A stretch of DNA of 64,000 bases. Source: Deltaproteobacteria bacterium. GTDB taxonomy: Bacteria > Myxococcota_A > UBA9160 > UBA6930. Position 1 is the stretch's first letter; every line of letters starts with the position of its first letter. A program made the position numbers and the translations under genes. The stretch covers positions 1-64,000 of the forward strand of contig JAJDAP010000065.1 in NCBI GenBank assembly GCA_029261795.1. Reading direction: 5' to 3'. This document shows positions 26,255-35,024 of the stretch, one piece after another. The notes under the pieces were generated by a model. That model had not been told where the DNA came from. It made no database searches and saw only the letters and a list, made by a program, of their open reading frames with translations.

Positions 26255-27684
26255 GAGATCGGAACCTTGTCATAGCCGCGCGCTTTCGGATCGGACTCGG
26301 TGCAGAAGCGCGTGGCGGGAAATATCTTGCCGGGGTTGCACACACGGTCGGGATCGAAGGAAGCTCGCAGCCGGATCATGGCGTCGAGATCTTCTTCGGA
26401 GAAGAGCAGCCGCATGTAGTCGCGCTTCTCGCTGCCGACGCCATGCTCGCCGGTGATCACGCCGCCGGCCTCGACGCAGGTTCGCAGGATCTCTTCACCG
26501 GCCGCGATCACACGGACCCGCTCCTCTTCATCGCGTCGGTCGAAGGAGATGTTCGGGTGCAGGTTCCCATCGCCGGCATGGAAGACGTTCGAGAGTTTCA
26601 GTTGGTAGCGATCGCCGATCTCGCAGATGGCCTCGAGGATTTCGGGCAGCTTCCCCCTTGGGACCACGGCATCGTGAACGTAGAGATCGGGTGCCAGCCG
26701 GCCCATCGCCCCGAATGCGCCCTTGCGGGCGCGCCAGAAGCGAACGCGCTCTTCTTCGTCGCGGGCGACACGAAGCTCGCGGGCGCCCTCAGCGAGCGCG
26801 ATTTCCCGGACGCGCTCGACCTGGCTCGCCGCGGCTTCCGAGGGCCCGTCGACTTCGACGATCAGTACGGCGCCGGCGTCGCGGGGAAGACCCGCCGCGT
26901 ACACGCTGTCTTCGACGGCGTGGATGGTGCGTTGATCGACGATCTCGAGTGCGGCGGGGACCAGCCCACTCTGGATGATCGCGCCCACCGCGCGACAGGC
27001 GTCGACCACCCCATCGAAGATCCCGAGCATCGTCTCGACGCACTCGGGAATCGGCGACAAGCGAACCGTCGCTTCGGTGACGATGCCCAGGGTTCCTTCG
27101 CTGCCTACGACGGCGCCGACCAGGTCGTAGCCGGCGCAGGCACCGGTCGCTGAGCCGAGCCGAATCAGCGTTCCGTCAGGGAGCACCATTTCGAGGCCCA
27201 ACACGTGGTTGGTCGTCGTCCCGTACTTGAGGGTGTGAGGGCCGCCAGAGTTTTCCGCGACGTTTCCCCCGATCGTGCACGCCTGCTGGCTCGACGGGTC
27301 CGGCGCGAAGAAGAGGCCCAGATGCGAGATCGCCTTCGACAGATCCGCGTTGACGACGCCCGGCTGAACCACCGCATGACGATCGTCCGGATCGACGCGC
27401 AGAATCGCGTTCATACGCTGAAGTTCGATCACGACGCCGCCCTCGATCGCGGTCGCACCGCCCGAGAGTCCGGTGCCGGCGCCGCGCGGCACGAACGGAA
27501 CCCCGTTGGCCCGGCAGGCTCGAACGATGCGCTGCACTTCGGTCTTGTCCCGTGGCAGCACCACGGCGACCGGCTTGCCCTGATGCAGGGTCAGGCCATC
27601 GGCCTCGTAGGCGAAGAGTTCCTCGGTCCGCGCGAGGACCCCGTCCGCACCGACGATGGCTTGCAGTTCGTCGACCAGACTCAT
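26251..27684 (-). CDS. glcD: Glycolate oxidase, FAD-linked catalytic subunit
   Basis: A 477-residue FAD-binding oxidase. PFVPRGAGTGLSGGATAIEG, GGNVAENSGGPHTLKYGTT and GSEGTLGIVTEATVRLSP are the usual FAD contacts, and the C-terminal half carries the metal/substrate segment NVFHAGDGNLHPNISFD and GEHGVGSEKRDYM. These fit GlcD closely (D-lactate dehydrogenases are near relatives). It is first in the glcDEF operon. With this operon the cell can use glycolate as carbon source or salvage phosphoglycolate. It starts 18 bases after the TPR-metallopeptidase gene. Confidence 0.93.
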   Translation of the reverse strand: MSLVDELQAIVGADGVLARTEELFAYEADGLTLHQGKPVAVVLPRDKTEVQRIVRACRANGVPFVPRGAGTGLSGGATAIEGGVVIELQRMNAILRVDPDDRHAVVQPGVVNADLSKAISHLGLFFAPDPSSQQACTIGGNVAENSGGPHTLKYGTTTNHVLGLEMVLPDGTLIRLGSATGACAGYDLVGAVVGSEGTLGIVTEATVRLSPIPECVETMLGIFDGVVDACRAVGAIIQSGLVPAALEIVDQRTIHAVEDSVYAAGLPRDAGAVLIVEVDGPSEAAASQVERVREIALAEGARELRVARDEEERVRFWRARKGAFGAMGRLAPDLYVHDAVVPRGKLPEILEAICEIGDRYQLKLSNVFHAGDGNLHPNISFDRRDEEERVRVIAAGEEILRTCVEAGGVITGEHGVGSEKRDYMRLLFSEEDLDAMIRLRASFDPDRVCNPGKIFPATRFCTESDPKARGYDKVPIS

Positions 27685-27702
27685 CCGAACAGGTTAGCCG
27701 CG

Positions 27703-28740
27703 CTATCCGAGCCCGAGGCGGGCGAGATCGTCCTCGTCGAGTCCGAGATAGTGGCCGATCTCGTGCTTCACGGTGATCTGGATCTGCTCGACCAGTTCTG
27801 CGTGGGTACGGCAGATCTTCTCGAGGTTCCGCTTGAACAAGTAGACCCGATCGACATCGACCGCTGACTGGGAGGGTTCGGCCGCCGTGCGCGGCACACC
27901 GATGAACAGTCCCAGAATCTGGGGCGAGATCCGTTCGCCGGCCAGGAGATCGTCCTCGGGGAAGTCGCGAATCAGCACCGGCAGATGCTCCACGTACTCG
28001 CGAATCGAACGCGGCAGATCCTCGATCGCCTGCTGCGCGGCGACTTCGAAAGCCGCCTCGTTCATGGCCACGGGCAGCGGATAGTGATCCGGGTCGAGGG
28101 CGTTCGCCTGTTGGAAGGCGCGCATGGCGTCCTCATCCTGGCCGAGTCGCTCGACGGCCAGGGCGAAGTGATAGACCGCGTGGGGCGAATCCGGATCGAG
28201 CAACACGGCGTGCTCGAGCTGGCGCCGGGCACCCTCGAATCGACCGAGTTCGAACGAGATCTGACCTTCGAACGCGCGATAGACCGCGACCTCGCTGGCG
28301 GTCTTGATGGCGCGGCGAACCAGGAACAGGGCGCCCTCGAGATCCTCGAGGTAGAAGAGTGCCTTCGACTTGAGGTAGTAGATCTCGGCCTCGGTAGGCC
28401 GGTCGGGACGCGCTGTCTCGAGCTCCCCGGAAAGCAGGCGATCGCACTGTCGGATGGCGCGCTCGAACTCGCCCATCTCCTCGATCAACAGCTCGGCGCG
28501 GTTGAGATGCGCGGTGAGGAAGTTCGAATCCGCTTCCATCGCGCGCTCGAACTGGTAGAGGGCTTCTTCGGCCCGCCCGTCATCCCATAGGATCTCGCCC
28601 CGGCCATTGTGGGCCTCGGCTCCGCCAGGGCGAGCTTTCAACGCCTCATCGAGCCACGCCAGGGCCTCATCGGTGCGACCACCGTGCGAGGCCTCCATCG
28701 CGAGATCGAGGCAGTCCCAGTATCGATCCTTGTCGTTCAT
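27703..28740 (-). CDS. TPR protein fused to a zincin-type metallopeptidase domain
   Basis: A 345-residue two-part protein. Residues ~1-210 are tetratricopeptide repeats (for example AYRAFEGQISFELGRFEGAR). Residues ~215-345 match the small 'metallopeptidase family' domain (Zincin_1, PF06262): VDRVYLFKRNLEKICRTHAE, then TVKHEIGHYLGLDEDDL. The zinc site is HEIGH with His326, Glu327 and His330, and Asp335 as likely third ligand. The stand-alone domain is usually ~130 residues, so the TPR fusion suggests recruitment to a protein complex. Substrate unknown. It lies just upstream of glcD on the same strand. Confidence 0.82.
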   Translation of the reverse strand: MNDKDRYWDCLDLAMEASHGGRTDEALAWLDEALKARPGGAEAHNGRGEILWDDGRAEEALYQFERAMEADSNFLTAHLNRAELLIEEMGEFERAIRQCDRLLSGELETARPDRPTEAEIYYLKSKALFYLEDLEGALFLVRRAIKTASEVAVYRAFEGQISFELGRFEGARRQLEHAVLLDPDSPHAVYHFALAVERLGQDEDAMRAFQQANALDPDHYPLPVAMNEAAFEVAAQQAIEDLPRSIREYVEHLPVLIRDFPEDDLLAGERISPQILGLFIGVPRTAAEPSQSAVDVDRVYLFKRNLEKICRTHAELVEQIQITVKHEIGHYLGLDEDDLARLGLG

Positions 28741-28981
28741 GCCTGGAGGTGGGTGGCCCGGAAGAGCCGTGGGGGGTTGGGGGAAGAGCCACCATAGCAG
28801 AATCCGAACGCTGTCCCGACCCGATGCTTCCGACGGAAGGGACTCGTAACCAGCTGAAAACGCGGGTGTTTCTTGGTTTTTCGCGGAAGCAGGAGGGGAC
28901 TTCCCAACGCTGTGCTGAAAAGCCCCGAAAGCGGCTACTGGAAGGCGAGAACAGCCTCGAAGGGCAAGATCGAGCCTGGCT

Positions 28982-29599
28982 TCAGGCCTCGATGAGCCAG
29001 CGGTGCGCCCACGCCGACATCAGCGCCTCGGGGTTCTCGAGCGCCACCTCGCGGGCCGCGGTCGGATCCGGTCCCTCAGGGCGCATCAATCGGGCCAGGC
29101 CGCGCAGCTCGCCCCAGGCCAGGGCGGTCGCCACTTTCGGGTCGGTCGCCCGCACCACACCGGCGTCGATGCTCCGCGATACCAGACCGGCCAGGGTTTC
29201 GAGGATACGACCGCGCAGCGCCTCCTCCTGGCTCCCGAAGGGAGCGCCCGGGGTCTCGTCGAAGACCAGTCGATCGAGTGCCCAGGATTCGCGCGCGAAA
29301 TCGAGGATCTGCTGTGCGAAGGCGCGTAGCCCGGCGGCGGGATCTTCGCGTTTCGAGGAATCCTCGATGCGCTCGAGCAGGCTGTGAACGGTCTGTGCTG
29401 CGACCTCACGGAGCAGCTCCTCTTTGCCGCGGAAGTGCATGTAGAGCGATGCGGGCGAATAGCCGAGCTGACGGGCCAGGCTGCGCATCGTGATGGCATC
29501 GAGGCCTTGCTCCTGCACCAGCGAGAGCGCCGCGGCCACGATCTGCTCTCGGAGCAGGACGGTTGGCTCTCGCCGGGGACTGACATGCGCCTGAACCAT
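28982..29599 (-). CDS. TetR-family transcriptional regulator
   Basis: A 205-residue repressor-type protein. The helix-turn-helix is at ~36-65 (ITMRSLARQLGYSPASLYMH followed by FRGKEELL), and the remaining helical domain would bind a small ligand. ATG 29599 follows AAGGAG. It diverges from the SDR gene at 29747 across a 147-base region, so that gene is the likeliest target. The 240 bases downstream of it (28741-28981) hold no gene I can support. Confidence 0.88.
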   Translation of the reverse strand: MVQAHVSPRREPTVLLREQIVAAALSLVQEQGLDAITMRSLARQLGYSPASLYMHFRGKEELLREVAAQTVHSLLERIEDSSKREDPAAGLRAFAQQILDFARESWALDRLVFDETPGAPFGSQEEALRGRILETLAGLVSRSIDAGVVRATDPKVATALAWGELRGLARLMRPEGPDPTAAREVALENPEALMSAWAHRWLIEA

Positions 29600-29746
29600 C
29601 GGGGACTCCTTCGAAGGTGAGCTCTCAGAGAACAGCTACGAAGCATGCCGTGCGCGGGTTTCGGTGACTTTCGGCGTTGACACGGGTGAGTGGGCGCGGT
29701 CTTCTTGACCGGTCTCGGCGGACCGACCGGGACGGGGAGAATCGAG

Positions 29747-30532
29747 ATGGTCCTTGGTGGAAAAACCGTGCTCGTCTCGGGTGTTGGCCCGGGGCTGGGC
29801 GGCGAGATCGCGAGCCGGGTGTTGCGCGATGGGGCCAATCTCGTGATCGGCGCGCGCAACAACGAGAAGCTCGTCGGCATCGCGAAGGAGCTCGACCCGA
29901 GCGGCGAGCGGGTCCTCGCCCACGCTTTCGACATCACCGACGAGAGCGCTTGCACGCGTATCGTCGCTGCGACGGAAGAACGCTTCGGCGGCCTCGACGC
30001 GATGGTGCAGGTGGCAGCCTTCGACGCCGTCTTCGGCAACCTCGAGACCACCAGCGCCGACGATTGGCGCAAGGTGATGGAAGTCAATGTGATCGGCTCG
30101 ATGCAGCTCTCGCGCGCCTGTGTGCCCGCGATGGAGCGACGCGGTGGCGGCTCGATCGTGCTGATTGGCAGCCAGAGCTATGCGTTGCCTCCCGACACCC
30201 CCCAACTGGCCTATGCCTCGTCGAAGGGAGCACTGCTTTCCGCCAACATCCAGATGGCCCACGAACTCGGCGCCAAGAAGATCCGGGTGAACACTGTTAT
30301 TCCGACCTGGATGTGGGGACCCCCCGTCGAAGGTTATGTGAAGTGGCAGGCCAAGGAGCGCGGCATCCCCGAAGCCGAAGTGAAGGCCCAGATCGAAACG
30401 AAATTCCCGCTCGGCGAGATCCCGGCGGACGACGACGTCGCCGAGGTCGTGGTGCTCTTCTGCTCCGACCGCATGCGCATGGTCACAGGCCAGTACCTGC
30501 GCGTGGACGGCGGCGAGAAGATGACGCTGTAG
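29747..30532 (+). CDS. Short-chain dehydrogenase/reductase
   Basis: A 261-residue Rossmann-fold oxidoreductase. The cofactor loop is SGVGPGLGG (residues 11-19), and the catalytic Ser142, Tyr156 and Lys160 are in SQSYALPPD and YASSKG. The first glycine motif departs slightly from TGxxxGxG. NAD(P) is used to reduce or oxidise a carbonyl/alcohol; the substrate is not known. Start ATG 29747 stands seven bases after GGGGAG. It is divergent from and probably controlled by the TetR regulator. Confidence 0.87.
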   Translation: MVLGGKTVLVSGVGPGLGGEIASRVLRDGANLVIGARNNEKLVGIAKELDPSGERVLAHAFDITDESACTRIVAATEERFGGLDAMVQVAAFDAVFGNLETTSADDWRKVMEVNVIGSMQLSRACVPAMERRGGGSIVLIGSQSYALPPDTPQLAYASSKGALLSANIQMAHELGAKKIRVNTVIPTWMWGPPVEGYVKWQAKERGIPEAEVKAQIETKFPLGEIPADDDVAEVVVLFCSDRMRMVTGQYLRVDGGEKMTL

Positions 30533-30543
30533 GAACCGTTGAC

Positions 30544-30562
30544 GCGCGCTTTCGGTGCGCGC
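30544..30562 (+). terminator. Hairpin after the SDR gene
   Basis: GCGCGC (30544-30549), loop TTTCGGT, GCGCGC (30557-30562), 11 bases after the SDR stop. There is no clear run of T after the stem, so it may be a weak or factor-assisted terminator. It directly abuts the -35 of the next gene. Confidence 0.35.
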
Positions 30563-30589
30563 TTGCAGGGAGCCCGGTTCCGATAGAAT
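30563..30589 (+). promoter_or_regulatory. Promoter of the double GFA-domain gene
   Basis: TTGCAG (30563-30568), 15 bases, then TAGAAT (30584-30589). Only six bases separate the -10 from ATG 30596, so the mRNA would begin at or near the start codon. No Shine-Dalgarno sequence is present. Confidence 0.45.
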
Positions 30590-30595
30590 CCCGCC

Positions 30596-31441
30596 ATGCC
30601 TCGAGGAAGCTGCCTTTGCGGAGATGTCGGCTGGGATAGTGGCGAGCTGACGATCCTTCATCACTGCCACTGCTCGTTGTGCAGAAAGGCCCACGGCGCG
30701 CCGTTCGCGAGTTGGGCCTATGCCGCGGCCGAGGAGTTCCGTTGGCTGAACGGCGAGGACGGAATCGGCGAGTTCGAGTCTTCGCCGGGTTTCGTACGGC
30801 CCTTCTGTCGGCGCTGTGGCTCTTCACTCCCCGCCCACGACACCGAAGGCCAACGCGTCGTGCCGCTCGGCTGCCTCGACGAGGAGCCGGGCTGCGAAGC
30901 GGTAGCCCACGTCTACGCGGCGTCGTGCCCCGCTTGGAGTGGCATTCGAGACGAGGTCGCGCAGTTCGACGAGTTGCCGCCGGGGATGGAGGGCGCGGAG
31001 GTCCCGCAACGAGAACGCCAGGCTCCCGTCCCGGGCGCGCTGCGCGGGAGCTGCCTTTGTGGCGGGGTCGCCTGGCTGGTGACCGGGGAGCCGATCATCG
31101 CACGCTTCTGCCACTGCTCGCGCTGCCGCAAAGCACGGTCCGCGGCGTACACCGCGAACCTGGTCGTTCCCTCGAAGGGGTTCCGCTTCACCGCCGGCGA
31201 GGAGCGGACCACGGACTTCCATGTCCCGGATGCCCGCTTCTTCCACTGCAGCTTCTGCCAGACCTGTGGCGGGAGCACACCCCGTGTCGATCCCGACCGC
31301 GGCATCGCCATCGTTCCGATGGGCGCGCTCGACGACGAGCCTGGCATCGAGGTCGCCGAACACATCTGGGTCCGCTCGAAGGCCTCGTGGCACGAGATCA
31401 CGGACGACCTTCCGCAGCACGAAGCGGGGCCACCGGGCTAG
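30596..31441 (+). CDS. Tandem GFA-domain protein (glutathione-dependent formaldehyde-activating-like)
   Basis: A 281-residue protein containing two copies of the zinc-binding GFA/CENP-V fold in one chain. Copy 1 (~1-125) has GSCLCGDV, CHCSLCRK and CRRCGSS; copy 2 (~148-270) has GSCLCGGV, CHCSRCRK and CQTCGGS. Each copy therefore keeps the zinc-ligand cysteines. Stand-alone family members are about 130-150 residues. GFA proteins were first linked to glutathione-formaldehyde adduct formation, but most are of uncertain function. It converges with the aldehyde dehydrogenase gene, the stops sharing CTAG. Confidence 0.85.
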   Translation: MPRGSCLCGDVGWDSGELTILHHCHCSLCRKAHGAPFASWAYAAAEEFRWLNGEDGIGEFESSPGFVRPFCRRCGSSLPAHDTEGQRVVPLGCLDEEPGCEAVAHVYAASCPAWSGIRDEVAQFDELPPGMEGAEVPQRERQAPVPGALRGSCLCGGVAWLVTGEPIIARFCHCSRCRKARSAAYTANLVVPSKGFRFTAGEERTTDFHVPDARFFHCSFCQTCGGSTPRVDPDRGIAIVPMGALDDEPGIEVAEHIWVRSKASWHEITDDLPQHEAGPPG

Positions 31442-32976
31442 ACGACCAGCTTCCTCAGGAACCGGTTGCCGAAGATCCTCTTCACGAAGCCCTGCATGGT
31501 CTTGGCGCCCTCGAGGGTGTACGGGTAGCCGCCCATTCCCTTCGAACGCTTGCTGGTATCGATGATGACCGGATGGGCGTGGCAGTAGCCGCGGATGCCG
31601 ATCTCGCCGTTGACGACACCCACGCCGCTCGACTTGACGCCACCGAAGGGCGCTTCCGCTACGCCGTAGGTGACGGAGATGTCGTTGACGCTGACCGAGC
31701 CGGTTTCCATCCGCTCAGCGAGAGCGGCGCCCTTCTCGAGATCCCGGGTCCAGACGTTGCCGGAGAGGCCGAGGTCCGAGTCGTTTGCTAGTTGAAGGGC
31801 CTCCTCCTCGTCTTTCACCTTCTGGATGGCCACGATCGGGCCGAAGGTCTCCTTCTGCATGATTTCCATCTCGTGGTTCACATCGACGAGCACGGTGGGC
31901 TCGAAGAAGTAACCCGTGAGTTCGCTGTTGCGGCCGCCTCCCACGAGCACCCGGGCGCCCTTCGCAGTGGCATCGGACATATGGGACTCGATGATGTCCA
32001 TTTGACGATCCCAGAACACGGCACCAACGTCGCTCTCGCCGGTGTCGCTCTGTTTCAGCTCCTTGGTGAGCGCGACGACCTTCTCGACGAAGGGATCGTA
32101 GATCTGCTCGGGCACGTAGATACGCTCGGTACCGCAACAGTAGTGGCCCGTGTTGAAGCACGAGCCGCGCACGGCGCCGTCGGCCGCGCGCTCGATGTCG
32201 GCGTCCTTGCACACGATCATGGCGTCCTTGCCGCCGAGTTCGAGGGTCACCGGGATCAGGTTGCGACCACAGGCCTCGCCTACCTTGCGGCCCGTTGCGA
32301 CGCTGCCGGTGAAGCTGACCTTGTCGACGCCGGCTTCGATCAGATCGGCGCCCGTCTGCCCGTCGCCCTGGATCACCTGGTAGAGATCATCCGGGAGGCC
32401 GGCTGCTCGGGTGAGATCCTCGAATAACACTGCCGAGAGCGGAGTGACTTCACTCGGTTTGTGCACCACGGCATTCCCGGCCATCAGCGCCTGGGCCAGG
32501 GGATTCGCGGTGAGTGCCACCGGACCATTCCAGGGCGTGATGAGCCCGACCACGCCGAGCGGCTGGTAGCTGAGCGCGATCTTCTTGCTGAAACGCATTA
32601 CTCCGGTGGGCGTCCGTTTCTCGCTCTTCAGGAACTTCTTGGCGCGCTTCGCGTAGTACGAGATCTGCATGCACGGCGCCATCACCTCCATGGCGACGGC
32701 TTCGTTGCGGGGCTTGCCGGTCTCGGCGATCACGCAGTCGATGATCTCGTCCTGGCGCTCGACGATCACGTCGACCAGACGCCAGAGGTATTCGGCGCGT
32801 TGGTCGAAGGAGAGCCTCGCCCAGCTCCCCTGGGCCTTGCGCGCGCGTTCGACGGCGCCCTTCACGTCGGCGCTGCTACCCGAATCGAACTCGCCGATGG
32901 GTTCGAGGGTGACCGGACTCTTGATGACGTAGTGGCGCCGCTCGCCGCCGTTCTCGACGCGTTCGAAGATGGCCAT
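31438..32976 (-). CDS. NAD(P)-dependent aldehyde dehydrogenase
   Basis: A 512-residue enzyme that oxidises an aldehyde to the acid. Conserved parts are the PWNGP cofactor loop (~148), FTGSVATGRKVG, the general base Glu246 (TLELGGKD) and the catalytic Cys280 in NTGHYCCGTER. APFGGVKSSGVG closes the oligomerisation region. The substrate could be a semialdehyde or an aliphatic aldehyde; sequence alone does not decide. ATG 32976 follows GGAGGATCC. It lies opposite the formaldehyde-activating-like gene, which may hint at shared aldehyde metabolism. Confidence 0.9.
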   Translation of the reverse strand: MAIFERVENGGERRHYVIKSPVTLEPIGEFDSGSSADVKGAVERARKAQGSWARLSFDQRAEYLWRLVDVIVERQDEIIDCVIAETGKPRNEAVAMEVMAPCMQISYYAKRAKKFLKSEKRTPTGVMRFSKKIALSYQPLGVVGLITPWNGPVALTANPLAQALMAGNAVVHKPSEVTPLSAVLFEDLTRAAGLPDDLYQVIQGDGQTGADLIEAGVDKVSFTGSVATGRKVGEACGRNLIPVTLELGGKDAMIVCKDADIERAADGAVRGSCFNTGHYCCGTERIYVPEQIYDPFVEKVVALTKELKQSDTGESDVGAVFWDRQMDIIESHMSDATAKGARVLVGGGRNSELTGYFFEPTVLVDVNHEMEIMQKETFGPIVAIQKVKDEEEALQLANDSDLGLSGNVWTRDLEKGAALAERMETGSVSVNDISVTYGVAEAPFGGVKSSGVGVVNGEIGIRGYCHAHPVIIDTSKRSKGMGGYPYTLEGAKTMQGFVKRIFGNRFLRKLVV

Positions 32977-33059
32977 GGGGGATCCTCCCTGACAACCGTA
33001 AGAACGTAACCCGCAGTGCCAGAACCCGCCGCGTCGCGACGGCGTAGCGAGTCAGTGAC

Positions 33060-33275
33060 CTATTCGCCGAAGTCCTCGACGGCATCACCCAGGTCTTCGA
33101 CAGCGTCATCCAGGGTCTCGCCGAGCTCTTCCATCGGCCCCTTGTCCTCAGTCAACTTCTCGACCGTCTCATCGAGTTTTCGGCCGGCCTTTTCCATTGG
33201 CCCTTCTTCCTTGCACGAAGAAAACGCGGCGAGGGAAAGGGCCAGGAGCGCCGTGAGCCAGAGCCTGTGGGTCAT
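33060..33275 (-). CDS. Small acidic lipoprotein, 71 aa
   Basis: A signal peptide with lipobox-like AAFSSC (Cys21) precedes about 50 very acidic residues that form an imperfect internal repeat (GPMEKAGRKLDETVEKL and GPMEELGETLDDAVEDL). It probably forms an amphipathic helix at the inner surface of the outer membrane or the periplasmic face of the inner membrane. Similar short lipoproteins are widespread and mostly uncharacterised. ATG 33275 is preceded by GGGAGG. It sits between the aldehyde dehydrogenase and CoA transferase genes on the same strand. Confidence 0.78.
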   Translation of the reverse strand: MTHRLWLTALLALSLAAFSSCKEEGPMEKAGRKLDETVEKLTEDKGPMEELGETLDDAVEDLGDAVEDFGE

Positions 33276-33306
33276 CGTGGGTCCTCCCGGTTGAGATAGC
33301 GGACGA

Positions 33307-34497
33307 TTAGGCGACTACGCCGGCTTCGCGCAAGGCGGCCACCTGATCTCCGCGGCCGATCTCGGCGAGAATCTCATCCGTTTGTTGGCCGAGGGTGGGT
33401 GCGGGCCCACCGGTCTGCGCTGGCGTGGTGCCGAAGCGCGGCGCGGGCCGCGGTTGCCGCATCGGGCCAGCGGCCGGGTGCTCCGAATCCTCGAGCATGC
33501 CGAGTGCCTGGACCTGCGGATCGTCGGGGAGATCGGCTGGCGCCAGAACGGCGCCACAGGGTGCACCCTCCCGCTCCATGCCCGCCAGGGCTTCGGCGCT
33601 GCTGAGCGTCTCCACCTTGGCCAGGACCCGACGCAGCAATTCCTTGAATGCCTCCGGGTTGGCGCGGCGAGCGAGCATGGTGCGCACCTTGTCGTCGTCC
33701 CAGCCGTCGACCCCCACGCCCTTGCAGATGCCCTCGACATCCTTGTCGCCGGTCGGAGCCGCGATGATCCAGCCATCCTTCGTCTTCCAGAGTTTCTGAT
33801 CGCGGCTGAAGCTCGAGGGCTGTGAACCATCGGCGTCGAGCAGCACTTCGTTGCCCGCCGCATCGGCCCAGACGAATTGCACCACCGATTCGAGCATCGA
33901 CACTTCCAGGTGTTGCCCACCGGCGGCCCGCGCGTCGCGCGCGTAGAGCGCGGCGGTGACCGCCTGGCTCGCGGTGAGCGAGGTGATCTTGTCGGCGGCG
34001 GTGTGACGGATCAGCTGCGGCTGCGCGTCGCTGCCGGCCTGGGCAGAGGCCAGGCCGGCGTAGGCCTGGACCACCGGGTCGTAGGCGCTCTTGCTCGCGT
34101 AGGGCCCGCTGGCACCGAAGCCCGAGATCGAGAGGTAGATGATCTCCGGATTGACCGCCCGAATATCCTCGTATCCGACGCCCAACCTTTCGACGACGCC
34201 GGGCCGGAAGTTCTGGGCGAAGACGTCGGCGTCCCTCGCCAGATCGATCAGGATCGCACGACCCTCATCGCTCTGGAGGTTGAGCGCGATGGAACGCTTG
34301 CCGCGGTTCGCCATCTGGGCCATCGCGGAAACGCCGCCGAAGGCAACGCCCACCCAGCGGCCGATGTCACCGATGCCGGGCGGCTCGACCTTCACGACGC
34401 TGGCGCCCTGGTCCGAAAGGATGCCGATGCAGAACGGGCCCGAGAGCGCGATCGTGAGATCGACCACCTTTATTCCTTCGAGCGGTCCGGCCATCAT
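33307..34497 (-). CDS. Class III CoA transferase (CaiB/BaiF family)
   Basis: A 396-residue enzyme moving CoA between organic acids. The family start (GPLEGIKVVDLTIALSGPF), NRGKRSIALNL and the catalytic aspartate Asp140 in SAYDPVVQAYAGLAS are present. Substrate is not predictable; relatives act on carnitine, bile acids, oxalate or aromatic acids. Start ATG 34497 is set by the ATGA overlap with the upstream FMN-protein gene, so the two are coupled. Other acyl-CoA genes (two enoyl-CoA hydratases) are elsewhere in the window. Confidence 0.9.
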   Translation of the reverse strand: MMAGPLEGIKVVDLTIALSGPFCIGILSDQGASVVKVEPPGIGDIGRWVGVAFGGVSAMAQMANRGKRSIALNLQSDEGRAILIDLARDADVFAQNFRPGVVERLGVGYEDIRAVNPEIIYLSISGFGASGPYASKSAYDPVVQAYAGLASAQAGSDAQPQLIRHTAADKITSLTASQAVTAALYARDARAAGGQHLEVSMLESVVQFVWADAAGNEVLLDADGSQPSSFSRDQKLWKTKDGWIIAAPTGDKDVEGICKGVGVDGWDDDKVRTMLARRANPEAFKELLRRVLAKVETLSSAEALAGMEREGAPCGAVLAPADLPDDPQVQALGMLEDSEHPAAGPMRQPRPAPRFGTTPAQTGGPAPTLGQQTDEILAEIGRGDQVAALREAGVVA

Positions 34498-34988
34498 GCG
34501 TCCTTCAAGCCGTTGGGCGTTTCGTTGCTCGCGAGCTTGCCGTGGTCCCACGTGATGAAGCGCTCGGGAATCACCCGGATCAGGACGCGCTTGCCCGCCA
34601 TCTTCTTCTTCACGTCTTCGGGGAGACTCGAGGCCGGCGGCATCTCGTTCGCGGTGCGACCCATCGCTTCGACCATCGTATCGACGGTGGCGTCGAGATC
34701 CTTCGAGATCTCGGCACGCGCTTCGATCATCACGCCCTTGAGCTGATCGTAATCGGAACCGCTCTCGAGCAGCAGGGTCACCTTCGGGTTCCGCTTGATG
34801 TTGCGGACCTTCTGGCTGGTCTCGTAGGTGGCGAAGCGGAAGCTCCGGTCCGCGTCCAGGCCGTAGAACATCGGCATCGCGTGAGGGAAGCCGTTCGGCC
34901 CGTTCGTTACGAGCATGACCGTGTGGCCATGACGCAAATAGGCGTCGAGCTCTTCGTCGGTCATCTGGATCGTGTCGCGGCGAGACAT
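34494..34988 (-). CDS. PPOX-class FMN/F420-binding protein
   Basis: A 164-residue split-barrel flavoprotein, unlike the one at 4973 in sequence detail. Signs are the short N-terminal helix (MTDEELDAYLRHGHTVMLVT), the strand HAMPMFYGLD, KVRNIKRNPKVTLLLESG and a final WDHGKL strand. Members bind FMN, F420 or haem. ATG 34988, behind AAGGGGAAG, is preferred over a start 11 codons upstream. It is translationally coupled to the CoA transferase and follows the epimerase gene. Confidence 0.82.
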   Translation of the reverse strand: MSRRDTIQMTDEELDAYLRHGHTVMLVTNGPNGFPHAMPMFYGLDADRSFRFATYETSQKVRNIKRNPKVTLLLESGSDYDQLKGVMIEARAEISKDLDATVDTMVEAMGRTANEMPPASSLPEDVKKKMAGKRVLIRVIPERFITWDHGKLASNETPNGLKDA

Positions 34989-35024
34989 TGGCTTCCCCTT
35001 ATCGTTAGGCGACCGCGCCAAAAT

